Assembly (NCBI GenBank): GCA_963978895.1
Contig: OZ022242.1
Location: 30,746,631 to 30,810,630 of the forward strand
Source: Erpobdella octoculata
Taxonomy: Eukaryota; Annelida; Clitellata; Hirudinida; Erpobdellidae
Direction of reading: 5' to 3'
Length of the DNA: 64,000 nucleotides
The notes beneath the pieces were generated by a model. The model saw nothing but the letters and a program-made list of their open reading frames with translations, was not told the origin of the DNA and did no database searches. Both the position numbers and the translations under genes were made by a program. Shown in pieces: positions 1-18,831 of this stretch; position 1 is the stretch's first letter, and every line of letters begins with the position of its first letter.

Positions 1-1504
1 AGTGAGTGAGTGAGTGAGTGAGTGAGTGAGTGAGTGAGTGAGTGAGTGAGTGAGTGAGTGAGTGAGTGAGTGAGTGAGTGAGTGAGTGAGTGAGTGAGTG
101 AGTGAGTGAGTGAGTGAGTGAGTGAGTGAGTGAGTGAGTGAGTGAGTGAGTGAGTGAGTGAGTGAGTGAGTGAGTGAGTGAGTGAGTGAGTGAGTGAGTG
201 AGTGAGTGAGTGAGTGAGTGAGTGAGTGAGTGAGTGAGTGAGTGAGTGAGTGAGTGAGTGAGTGAGTGAGTGAGTGAGTGAGTGAGTGAGTGAGTGAGTG
301 AGTGAGTGAGTGAGTGAGTGAGTGAGTGAGTGAGTGAGTGAGTGAGTGAGTGAGTGAGTGAGTGAGTGAGTGAGTGAGTGAGTGAGTGAGTGAGTGAGTG
401 AGTGAGTGAGTGAGTGAGTGAGTGAGTGAGTGAGTGAGTGAGTGAGTGAGTGAGTGAGTGAGTGAGTGAGTGAGTGAGTGAGTGAGTGAGTGAGTGAGTG
501 AGTGAGTGAGTGAGTGAGTGAGTGAGTGAGTGAGTGAGTGAGTGAGTGAGTGAGTGAGTGAGTGAGTGAGTGAGTGAGTGAGTGAGTGAGTGAGTGAGTG
601 AGTGAGTGAGTGAGTGAGTGAGTGAGTGAGTGAGTGAGTGAGTGAGTGAGTGAGTGAGTGAGTGAGTGAGTGAGTGAGTGAGTGAGTGAGTGAGTGAGTG
701 AGTGAGTGAGTGAGTGAGTGAGTGAGTGAGTGAGTGAGTGAGTGAGTGAGTGAGTGAGTGAGTGAGTGAGTGAGTGAGTGAGTGAGTGAGTGAGTGAGTG
801 AGTGAGTGAGTGAGTGAGTGAGTGAGTGAGTGAGTGAGTGAGTGAGTGAGTGAGTGAGTGAGTGAGTGAGTGAGTGAGTGAGTGAGTGAGTGAGTGAGTG
901 AGTGAGTGAGTGAGTGAGTGAGTGAGTGAGTGAGTGAGTGAGTGAGTGAGTGAGTGAGTGAGTGAGTGAGTGAGTGAGTGAGTGAGTGAGTGAGTGAGTG
1001 AGTGAGTGAGTGAGTGAGTGAGTGAGTGAGTGAGTGAGTGAGTGAGTGAGTGAGTGAGTGAGTGAGTGAGTGAGTGAGTGAGTGAGTGAGTGAGTGAGTG
1101 AGTGAGTGAGTGAGTGAGTGAGTGAGTGAGTGAGTGAGTGAGTGAGTGAGTGAGTGAGTGAGTGAGTGAGTGAGTGAGTGAGTGAGTGAGTGAGTGAGTG
1201 AGTGAGTGAGTGAGTGAGTGAGTGAGTGAGTGAGTGAGTGAGTGAGTGAGTGAGTGAGTGAGTGAGTGAGTGAGTGAGTGAGTGAGTGAGTGAGTGAGTG
1301 AGTGAGTGAGTGAGTGAGTGAGTGAGTGAGTGAGTGAGTGAGTGAGTGAGTGAGTGAGTGAGTGAGTGAGTGAGTGAGTGAGTGAGTGAGTGAGTGAGTG
1401 AGTGAGTGAGTGAGTGAGTGAGTGAGTGAGTGAGTGAGTGAGTGAGTGAGTGAGTGAGTGAGTGAGTGAGTGAGTGAGTGAGTGAGTGAGTGAGTGAGTG
1501 AGTG
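1..1504. repeat. (AGTG)n tetranucleotide array
   Basis: About 375 uninterrupted copies of AGTG run from the window edge to about 1504. The array then breaks into a short imperfect GTGAGTGTGACG tail. No variant unit is visible. The right flank (GACGTGGGCTACTATAATAT) also occurs in reverse complement beside a short (CACT)n run near 51905-51945, so the array probably grew from a short GTGA tract inside a dispersed repeat. Its true length is unknown because it touches the window edge. Confidence 0.97.
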
Positions 1505-1545
1505 TTAGTGAGTGTGACGTGGGCTACTATAATATATATGTTTAG
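1505..1545 (+). mobile_element. Fragment of a Helitron-like repeat (family C) beside the AGTG array
   Basis: The sequence GTGACGTGGGCTACTATAATATA matches the reverse complement of 51902-51925. That second copy lies about 100 bp from a Helitron-like 3' end (hairpin plus CTAG) at 51797. Only this short stretch is recognisable here. 1546-2093 holds AT-rich sequence with no gene that I can see apart from intron upstream of the first mucin-like exon. Confidence 0.45.
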
Positions 1546-2093
1546 ATTATTTCGAATTCAGCGGTAGCTTGATTCACCAGATTGTATAAAGTTTAATTGA
1601 CGGTCGATCGCTTTTTTAAGTAAAAGAAAAATTATATTTAAAATGACTCTGCATCCGTTTATGTTTTGAATAGCAAACTCAAAACATATATTATTAAAAC
1701 CAATAGTTAGACCAATAGACCAAACCACTGCAAAGATATTGTTATCTTATATAATTACTGATGTCTATAATTGGATAAAATGAGGATGATTTGTAAAAAA
1801 AATATGAACCCACATTTTATATTTTATGGCAATTCACTACCATAAATTTTTTATTGCATTATAATAGCACTGAAATATATTTATTTACTAATTTAATAAT
1901 ACAAATTGCATGTCAAGAAAGCATATTTATCCAGTAAGCATTTTATAACTCCATTTCTGATATGGCGTGTTAAAATTCTATGATGAACAATAAGTTTCTT
2001 AGGTTATTAACAAGTTTTACATGATTAAAATATAATTACCAATTTTTGAGTCAATCACAAATTTACAAAAAAAATATTTTTGCATCTTTTTAG

Positions 2094-10048
<7,955 letters not shown>

Positions 10049-10945
10049 ATTAACTTTTAATTTTTTTTTATAATTATGTGTTATTGTGTTTTTTTATTGG
10101 TGTGAATGTTTGGTGCTGCATGAATTTGCATTCCCCATGTGTAATATATGTATTTGAATAGTTTTCATAAAAGCTGCGATAAAATCACTATTTAATCAGT
10201 AAACTTCTTATAGATGTTCTGGTCCAACACGTATAACCAGCAAAATGAAAACAGCTACTTCAAATTTCCAACAAACATGGTTTGTTTCAATTGCTATCAT
10301 TTTCAAAGAAAAAATTTGAAATTATTTTGTTGATTTAAATTTGTACCCGAATGAGTATTATAATAAAAAAAAAGTATTGTTACTTACTTACAGTCCCGAA
10401 CCTCGTGGCTTACAAAATTCTGAGATGCACAAGAAAACTTCCTTTCTGTCATCGACTCACCGTGCATTTTCTTTTTTTTTTAAATTATTTTATTCTACAA
10501 GATTTTTTTTGTATAATATAATGTCTTTTATTTTTTAAATTATGAACGTGCTTGGCTTAGCTGTCATTTGCCTGTTTATTATTTTTTTAGTTGTTTTGCA
10601 CCAGATATTTTTCTTCATTTACATTTATTATGCTTATGTTTTGATTTTAAAACATTTGACATTGTATCTGATCTTGGCGGGTTGTTTTTGATTCAGAAAA
10701 GCTTTAAATTAGGTTATTTTTTATGGAGAAATAAAATGCATTTATAATTCATTTAGTGTTTTTTGTTCTGAATTATTTTCTAAACGAGAATTTTTGAACG
10801 TTTTTTTACTTAATTATTTACAAGTATGGAAAGACGGCCTATTCAATCAATGATGTGAGATGTCATAAATTACAGCTCATCTACTAGAATACTTGAAGAG
10901 ACTAGAATATACATTATGATGTATTTTATGAAAAAACAATAGCAT
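10049..10945 (+). other. 3' flank of the mucin-like gene with candidate alternative last exons
   Basis: No separate gene seen. An AATAAA lies near 10731. An alternative 3' structure is possible: a donor GTAAAT inside the last codons (about 10030), an exon near 10214-10277 (MFWSNTYNQQNENSYFKFP, in frame) and another after TTACTTACAG near 10393. That would replace the last five residues with a longer tail. I did not choose it because the simpler reading ends cleanly at 10048. Confidence 0.35.
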
Positions 10946-12485
10946 TTTTAAACCAGTTTTACCCGGAAAGAACGGTCACTATATGCAATTCTGATCCTAG
11001 TTTTGTGACACCAGAGATCAAACTGGAAATTCGAAGAAAAAATGCCCTGGTGCGTAAAGGGCGTATTAAAGAGGCAAACTCCGTTGCTGCCAAGATAGTC
11101 ATCAAGCAAAACTCAATCAAATTAGGTAAATTGGAAAACAAATGGTATTAAATCCATTTGGAAAAAATGTACGATTAGTAACTAACAAAAAGTTAACTTG
11201 TGAAGTTCCCTCTGGGGTTACATCTGATGTCTTGAACCAGCACTACTCCAAAATCTCAAAAGACAATAACTATAGAAAATCCAAGAAAAACTAACTGATG
11301 TACTCCCAAAACATTCTTATGTAGGTGAACAGCAGATTTTTAGGCTCTTGGAATGATTAAAGTACACAGCGACTGGACTTGATAGAATTCCATCATGGTT
11401 CTTAAGACTAGGAGCACCGGTTTTTGCAGCTCCCCTTTCTCGGGTCTTCAGTGTTTCTTTGGAAAGTTCAACTTTTTCGACGCAGTGGAAGCAATCAAAC
11501 ATTATGCCTGTGTAAAAGATAGCCCAGCCTGCCAACCCACCAGATTATAGACCAATCTCAGTAACACGGGTGCTATCCAGGATACTTGTAAAAATATTAG
11601 TAAAAACTTATATTTATCCGGCTCCCTCTTGTCCTCCCAATCTTTTGTACTTCTCGGACCAACATGGTTTCCGCTTGAACGGATCAAACGCTGGTCGTTC
11701 GTAAATAATCTTCAACTCAACTGGAAGAAGTCGACTGAGATAATTTTTTCAGAAAGATTAGTCGAATAATGGTTCCTGTACTTCCGGATATAGCAGGAGT
11801 TAAAATCATAAAAATTCTTGGTATCGTGGTAAAGAAAGATCTTACCTTCAACGATCATATCAGTGAAATAATAAACTTGAGCGCCCAGTCTCTCCATGCC
11901 CTGCAGATACTGAAATCGCATGGGTTATATAAGGAGTTGCTTCAGATAATCTTCACGTCGTCTACACTGGCCAAAATTCTCTATTGCTCACCTGCTTGGT
12001 GGGGTTTCCTGAGAGTGTCGGAAAAGGAAAGATTGGAGAAGTTTTTGCGGAGATCAAATCGTGCCGGTTTCTGTCCATCAAGCTGATAGAAACCTGTTCT
12101 TGTCTATAACATCCAATCCGGATCATGTCCTCTCTAAACTTCTGCCACCAATGATAAATCATGGTCATAATCTTCACAAGAGGAAACACGATTTTGTACT
12201 TCCTTCAATGCCACATCACTCTGCTAGTTTTGCTTGTAACTTTATTATTAGAATGCTCTTCTATGACTCTTACTAACCTAATTTCTTTCTACTCTATTAG
12301 CTGATTCAATAACAGTATTTTACTATTATTATCTAAAATTAACTATTGCCAATCATTATTATTAGCGAAAAATTGTAGGTTCGTTATAGACTTTCTTTTA
12401 ATTTCTTGTTGTTTTTTTTGCTTATTTGTTTATGATTTACTGCGTTCTGTCAGGTTTTTTCTTAAAACACGAATAAATAAATAAA
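10946..12485 (+). mobile_element. Degraded jockey/CR1-type LINE with reverse transcriptase
   Basis: Plus-strand frames give a pre-RT linker (SDPSFVTPEIKLEIRRKNAL), the RT motif PPDYRPISVTRVLSRILVKI near 11540-11600, DQHGFRLNGSNAGRS near 11660, then KILGIVVKKDLTFNDHI and AWWGFLRVSEKERLEKFLRR near 11810-12050. The catalytic palm between about 11700 and 11765 is deleted, and several frameshifts and stops are present. The 3' end is an (AATA)n tail at about 12465-12485. It is a dead, internally deleted copy. Confidence 0.85.
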
Positions 12486-12559
12486 TTACTTACATTAATA
12501 TTGTATGAAAGGATGCCATTTTAAGGGGTTTGTAGTTTGTACTTGTAATCCAAATTTAA

Positions 12560-12736
12560 ATTTTCACTCACACAACATTGAAAGAGGAAGGTTTTTGTGA
12601 AAAACAATTGAGATCAGTCACAGAGGGAGCAGAAACTGGAAAATGAGCGGGAGCAGAAAAGGGAGACGGGAGAGCAAGCGACCGGGAGTGGGGAAGGAAA
12701 AAGGAGTGAGAGAGAAAAACCCCGGGTAACCGCTAG
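12560..12736 (+). mobile_element. Helitron family B, 3' part
   Basis: Purine-rich GGGAGCAGAAAAGGGAGACGG sequence leads to CCCCGGGTAACCG then CTAG at 12733-12736. The next element starts with TC at 12737, so the two Helitrons abut directly. The 12486-12560 flank shows no other feature. Confidence 0.7.
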
Positions 12737-13140
12737 TCTATACATATACAAATGAATGTAGGTATTACTGGGTATGTGTGTGTGTTTGTTTGTTTATGTG
12801 TTCTTTATGCATTGCTACACAATTCATCCGATCGTAATGAAATTTTCACACAACATTGGAAATCAATAGAAGAAGGTTTTTGTGGAAAAAAATTTAGATC
12901 GGTCACAAAGTTAACGGGAGCGGGTGAGCGAGCAGAAACGGGAACAGGAGAGCGAGAACAGGAGAATGAGCGGAAATGGGAGAGTAAGTGAGAATGAAAA
13001 AGCGAACGGGACCGGAAGAACAAGCGGGAAATGGAGAGCGAGAAGAAACAGATAGAGCGAGCGGAAAATCGACCGGGAACGGGAAAGCGACAGGGAACAG
13101 GAGAGCAAGCGGAAACGGGAGAGCGACCGGGAGCAAAATA
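12737..13140 (+). mobile_element. Helitron family B, 5' end plus purine-rich interior
   Basis: Starts TCTATACATATACAAATGAATG, then a GT-rich run, TTTATGCATTGCTACAC, ATTCATCCGATCGTAATGAAA and a purine-rich minisatellite of GAGCGGGAACGGGA type. There is no 3' terminus; the copy loses identity near 13140. Confidence 0.7.
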
Positions 13141-13232
13141 TCATTCAATTGAAAAACTGTATTTATTCATTCTGTACAGTTTAAATAAGAATGTCGTAAA
13201 CAATTATTCTTTTCTTTTAACTTTATAAATCC

Positions 13233-13452
13233 ACTAGCGGGGTACCGGTGCTGCCCGAGGTTTTTAGAAGTTTTTCTATTGTTCTTCTCTCTCGCTCCAG
13301 TATTCTTCCCCGATTGTTCTCCCGCTCACAGTCGCCTTCCCGTTCCCGCTTGCTTTCCCGCTCCCAATCGCTTTTCCGCTCCCAGTCGCTTTCCCGTTCT
13401 CGCTTGCTTTCTCGTTCCCGGTCTCTTTATCTTTTGCTCTCAGTTGCTTTAT
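13233..13452 (-). mobile_element. Helitron family B, 3' part (inverted)
   Basis: The reverse complement of CTAG followed by CGGGGTACCGGTGCTGCCCG and TTTTTAGAAGTTTTTCTATTG marks a family B 3' end on the minus strand. The interior is the pyrimidine-rich complement of the GGGAACGGGAAAGCGAC minisatellite. It runs straight into an (AT)n array. Confidence 0.75.
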
Positions 13453-13456
13453 ATAT

Positions 13457-13916
<460 letters not shown>

Positions 13917-14104
13917 TCTATATATATAAAAATGAATGTTTGTATTTATGTATGTTAATGTCCTTTATGCATTGCTACACCATTCATCCGATCGTAATGA
14001 AATTTTCACACAACCGTGAGAGTCAAGGGGAAAGTCAAATAAAAAAAATTTTTGAAATCCGTCACAAAATGAGCGGAGCGGAGCGGGTGAGCGAGCGGGA
14101 ACTA
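13917..14104 (+). mobile_element. Helitron family B, short 190-bp unit
   Basis: TCTATATATATAAAAATGAA then GTATG-rich sequence, TCCTTTATGCATTGCTACAC, CATTCATCCGATCGTAATG, AAATCCGTCACAAAATGAGC and GCGGGTGAGCGAGCGGGAAC, ending at TATATATA. The same unit with the same right end recurs at 18365, 49158, 49995 and, inverted, 50952 and 51261. Confidence 0.8.
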
Positions 14105-14190
14105 TATATATATGTATGTGCGTATGTATGTGTGTATGTATGTATGTGTATGTGCATGTATGTGTGTCTGTGTGTGTGTTTATGTATGTA

Positions 14191-14530
14191 CTAGCGGAGA
14201 TACCCGGCGTTGCCCGGGTTTTTTAGAGGTTTTTCTAATGTTTGTCTCTTTCTCTCCCGTTTCCTTTCCCACCTGCTTTCCCACTCCCGTTCGCTTTCCC
14301 GTTTTCGGTCGTTTTCCCGCTCCCGGTCGCTTTCCCGCTCCCGGTCGCTTTCCCGCTCCCGGTCGCTTTCCTGCTCCCGGTCGCTTTACCACTCCCGGTC
14401 GCTTTCCCGCTCACGTTTGCTCTCCCATTCCCGCTCACGCTTGCTTTTCCGTTCCCGCTCGCTGTCCGTTCCGGGTCGCTTTCCCGTTTCTATAATAGAC
14501 AAACTAACCCACAAACATTCATATATATAT
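14191..14530 (-). mobile_element. Short Helitron family B copy with both ends
   Basis: On the minus strand the copy starts ATATATATGAATGTTTGTGG near 14530 and ends AACCCGGGCAACGCCGGGTA, TCTCCG, then CTAG at 14191-14194. The palindrome CCCGGGCAACGCCGGG followed by CTAG is a textbook Helitron terminal hairpin. The interior is the 18-bp purine-rich minisatellite. The right side abuts a family A copy at 14534. Confidence 0.8.
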
Positions 14531-14533
14531 ATA

Positions 14534-15963
14534 CTAGCAGTGCCCGTAGCGGCTTCGCTCGCATGAAATTAGAGAGTTTGAACCGTGCATCCATAGTAGA
14601 GATCAATTTTTTAGGTCTCGGCTCGGCCCGTCGACAACTTAGCCCAGCCCGTTTTAAAAACCCAAACTCCTGGCCCGGCACAGCCCGTCTGAATTAGGCC
14701 CGGCCCATTCTTACAGGCTTAGAAGTTCTATATACTTGATGAAAAACTTCGGCCCGTCCCACCTTGACTTCAGGTTTGGCCCGGCCCAACTGAACACCCT
14801 AAAATCACTAAAATATCTATATACTTGGTGAAAAACCTCGGCCCGTTCCACTTTGATTTAAGGTTTGGCCTGGCCCGTGTGAAGACTCTAAAATAACGGC
14901 TTGGCCCGACCGGTGATAAACTGAACTAAGCTACTTTTAACCGGCACAAAACTTCAAAATACTAATTTTTACATTTGTAGCACTTACAGTTTTTGAGTAG
15001 CAGTTATTTTGAAATCAAATAACCCTTTTTTCCACCCCACATTTGATGTCCTGGAAACCAAATTTTTAAAAAAATGTTGAAACACTTATATCATAATTTT
15101 TTGAGTAAATACTAAATACTAATTTTGACATCTGTAGCATTCACAGTTTTTGAGTATAGCAGTTACTTTAAAAACCAAAGAAAACCTTTTTCCACCCCAC
15201 ATTTGAGGTCCTGAAAACCAAAATTTCAAAAAATGGTGAAACACATATATCCTTATTTTTAGAGTAGAAACTAAATACTAATTTTTACTTTTGTAGCATT
15301 AACAGTTTTTGAGTAGAAGCTACTTAAAAAACCAAATAACCCAATTTTCCAACCCACATTTGAGGTCCGGGAAACCAAATTTGTAAAAAATGGTGAAACA
15401 CGTATATCTTTATTTTTAGAAAAGAAACTAAATAATAATTTGTACATCTGTGGTATTTACTGTTTTTGAGTAGCAGTTACTATAAAAGACAATTAGCCCT
15501 ATTTTCCACCCCACATTTGAAGTCCTGGAAACCAAATTTTCAAAAAATGCTAAAACACGTATTTCATTATTTTTGGAATAGAAACTAAATACTAATTTTT
15601 ACTCCTGTAGCATTAACAGTTTTTGAGTAGAAGCTACTTTAAAAACCAAATAACCCAATTTTCCAACCCACATTTGAGGTCCGGGAAACCGAATTTTCAA
15701 AAAATGGTGAAACACGTATCTTTTTATTTTTCAAAAAGAATCTATATACCAAATTTCAAAAAAAAATTTTAGAAAAAATTTTTAGAAAAAAGTTTGTTTT
15801 CCAGTTTTTTCCCCTCAGGAGCAAAATTTTCAAAAATCCTTTCTTAGCGGATGTTTACGCTATAAAAGTAATATAAGTTCCAAATTTCACGTTCCTAGGA
15901 TGAGGCGTTTGAGCTCGGCGTTGATTATCAGTCAGTCAGGACATGTTCTTTTATATATATAGA
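14534..15963 (-). mobile_element. Complete non-autonomous Helitron, family A (1.43 kb)
   Basis: Both ends are present on the minus strand: 5' TCTATATATATAAAAGAACA at 15963, then CATGTCCTGACTGACTGATA and CAACGCCGAGC; 3' GAGCGAAGCCGCTACGGGCA, CTG, then CTAG at 14537-14534. The interior has diverged repeats of about 130 bp around CCACCCCACATTTGA and GTTTTTGAGTAGCAG, and GGCCCG-rich sequence near the 3' end. It is close to the copy at 6508-7724 over its whole length. No helicase coding, so mobilised in trans if at all. Confidence 0.82.
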
Positions 15964-15974
15964 TATAGTCTTAG

Positions 15975-16494
15975 CAAATCTATTTTACGTTTTATAGGCT
16001 AACAGAAGTTATGAAAGAATGGAAAAGAAAAAATGAGCGTGAACGGGAGAGCAACCGTGACCGGGAATGGGAGAGCAAGCATGACCGGGAACGGGAGAGC
16101 AAGCGTGAGCGGGAACGGGAAAGCGACCGGGAACGGGAAAGCGACCGGGAACGGGAAAGCGACCGGGAACGGGAAAGCGACCGGGAACGGAAAAGCCACC
16201 GGGAACAGGAAAGCGACCGGGAACGGGAAAGCGACCGGGAACGGGAAAGCGACCGGGAACGCGGAAAGCGACTGGAATCGGGAGAGCAAGCTTGGAAGGA
16301 AACGCGAGCAAGAGAGAAAATCGATAACAAAACTTCTGAGCGGGAAAGCGACCGGGAGCTGGAAAACGACCGAGAGCGGAAAAGCGACCGGGAACGCGAC
16401 GAAAACGGGAAAGTGGAGAAGGAAACGGGAGCGAGAGGGACAAACATTAGAAAAACCTCTAAAAACCCCGGGCAACGCCGGGTAACCCCGCTAG
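15975..16494 (+). mobile_element. Helitron family B copy with long RERESD-type minisatellite
   Basis: Left part TTAGCAAATCTATTTTACGT, then AAGTTATGAAAGAATGG, shared with 51560. The body is about 20 copies of an 18-bp unit CGGGAACGGGAAAGCGAC. The 3' end is CCTCTAAAAACCCCGGGCAA, CGCCGGGTAACCCCG, then CTAG at 16491-16494. All three frames of the array stay open because the unit is a multiple of three without stops; I do not treat them as genes. Confidence 0.8.
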
Positions 16495-16545
16495 TATATA
16501 TATATATATATGTGGCTCGTAAAAACATATCAACGCTATGTTTCC

Positions 16546-16665
<120 letters not shown>

Positions 16666-16782
16666 TTGATTAATGATTTACATTGATACTGTTTCCTATA
16701 AAAGAGTATCTTTAACTGTCTGAGATTGAAAACGATCATCTTCTTGCATTTTGAGGTCAACAACATGGCATATTCCTTTTAG

Positions 16783-17710
16783 GTAAACTGCGGTACAATA
16801 CTGTAAAAAAGGCAGCGATTGTTACTCGCTATGTTCCACTAATGACTGATGAACAAAGAATAATTTACGGCCGCATTATACTGGCAGTTTTGGAAGGACA
16901 AGGTGGACTCTTTTTTTTTTGGATGCACCAGGTGGAACTGGGAAAACGTTTCTCATTTCTCTAATTCTTGCCGAAATACGATCAAATAATAGCATTGCTT
17001 TGGCCGTTGCATTGTCTGGCATTGCAGCAACTTTATTGGATATAGGCAGAACAGCTCATTCAGCACTTAAGCAATGTGCAACATAAAAAGCAATCATCCA
17101 TGGCCACAGTGCTGAATCATGAGTGGCTGGCAGAAAGAGTCATTTTGCAGCAAAAAATGTGGATGTCAATGATTTAAATTTTAAGATACATAAGTTGTTG
17201 CCAGGCGAATTGGTGTCATACAAATCGATTGAAAGAGTTTGCAATGCCAGCGAAGCCGTAAGTTATCCAACAGATTTTTTAGCTCATTGGATTTGCCAGG
17301 CATGTCACCGCATCATCTACAACTTAAAGTTGGATCTCCGGTTATTCTACTTTGGAATTTGAACCCACCGCGGCTGTGCAATGGCACGCGATTAGTAATT
17401 AAAAATTGAAAAAAACATTGTCGAAGCCTGCATTTTGAATGGCAAGTTCTGAGGCAAAAGTGTTTTGCAGCCACGGATCCCAATAATTTCTACAGAAGTG
17501 CATATTGAATTCAAATGAATTGAATTTACAATTAGATTGGCATTCGCAATGACAATTAATAAGTCGCAAGGTCAAATGATGTCTGTTTGTGGCTTAGATT
17601 TGGGCATGCCATATTTTTCTCACGAACAATTATCTATACGTGGCATGTTCTTGCGAGGGCAAACCATCCAGTTTGTTTGTGTTGGCTAAAGATAGTCTGA
17701 CAAAAAACAT
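16783..17710 (+). pseudogene. Decayed Helitron Pif1-like helicase
   Basis: Frames on the plus strand give MTDEQRIIYGRIILAVLEGQ, then after a frameshift LDAPGGTGKTFLISLILAEI (Walker A, about 16920-16965) and ALSGIAATLLDIGRTAHSAL. Further on come LKVGSPVILLWNLNPPRLCN near 17325-17380 and [12 protein letters not shown] near 17540-17575, the conserved C-terminal motifs of Helitron-encoded Pif1-type helicase. In-frame stops and several frameshifts break it, and no Rep/HUH nuclease part is recognisable. It lies between two family B Helitron ends (16494 and 17932), but whether it belongs to that family is not shown. Confidence 0.85.
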
Positions 17711-17791
17711 TGTACACTCGATTGCTCTTAGATATTGTTTTTTTTAAGTTGACATAATTTGTACATTAAACTTTTAATAAAAAAAAACTAA

Positions 17792-17906
<115 letters not shown>

Positions 17907-17931
17907 CATACATATACATACATAAATAAAT

Positions 17932-18364
17932 GAGCGGGAACGGGAACGGAAAGCCAACCTGAGAGCGAACGATCGAGCGGGAAAGGGAAAGCGACCGATA
18001 AAGGGAAAGCGACCGGGAACGAGAAAGCTATCGGTAGCGGGAAAACAACCGGGAGCGGAAAAGCGACCGAGATAGGGAAAGTGACCGGGAGCGGGAAAGC
18101 GACCCGAAACGGGAAATCGACCGGGAACGGGATAAATACTGGAAACGGGAAAGCGTCTGGGAGCGGGAAATCGGCCTGGAGCGAAAAACCGACCGGGAAC
18201 GAAAAAGCGACCGGGAGCGAGAAACCGACCGAGAACGGGAAGGCAAGCAGGAACGGGAAAGCGACCGGGAGCGGGAAAACAAGCGGGGAAGGAAACGGGA
18301 GCGAGAGAGACAAGCATTAGAAAAATCTTTAAAAACCCCGGGCAACGCCAGGTGCCCCCGCTAG
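17932..18364 (+). mobile_element. Helitron family B, 3' part
   Basis: Purine-rich minisatellite (GAGCGGGAACGGGAACGG and variants), then CCCCGGGCAACGCCAGGTGC, CCCCG and CTAG at 18361-18364. The next element begins at 18365 with TCTATATATATAAAAATGAA without any intervening base. Confidence 0.8.
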
Positions 18365-18557
18365 TCTATATATATAAAAATGAATGTTTGTTTGTATGTA
18401 TATATGTATGTATGTCCTTTATGCATTGCTACGCCATTCATCCGATCTTAATGAAATTTTCACACAACCTTGAGAGTCAAGGGGAATCAAATATAAAGAA
18501 AAAAAATGAAATCCGTCACAAAATGGGCGGAGCGGAGCGGGTGAGTGAGTGGGAACT
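18365..18557 (+). mobile_element. Helitron family B, short 190-bp unit
   Basis: Same unit as 13917-14104 with the same right end (GGGTGAGTGAGTGGGAAC then TATA). It sits directly behind the CTAG of the preceding copy. 18558-18831 holds short AT/CATA runs and no gene. Confidence 0.78.
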
Positions 18558-18559
18558 AT

Positions 18560-18594
<35 letters not shown>

Positions 18595-18831
18595 GATTAT
18601 AAATTATTCTATTTATTGTAAAAAACATGCATTTAAACCCTGCTGAATAAAAAGAACAACGTGACCTAAATAAAGGCACCCTAGACTAATATTATATTAT
18701 GAGTCTATGGTAAGCACATATGTTTATTTCGAGAACTAACGGTGATTGGACGATAAAATAGCTCAAATTTTTATTATTTTTATATACGTCTTCTGGTTTT
18801 TAGTGTTTTATTGCCCTAGTTTAAAAGAATA

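Noticed and set aside
1..1504. Telomere repeat at the window edge
   Set aside because: AGTG is not a known animal telomere unit such as TTAGGG or TTAGG, and the flank is a dispersed repeat.
12752..13148. Overlapping frames in family B Helitron at 12752-13148
   Set aside because: Helitron terminal and purine-rich interior sequence, seen in many copies without a common frame.
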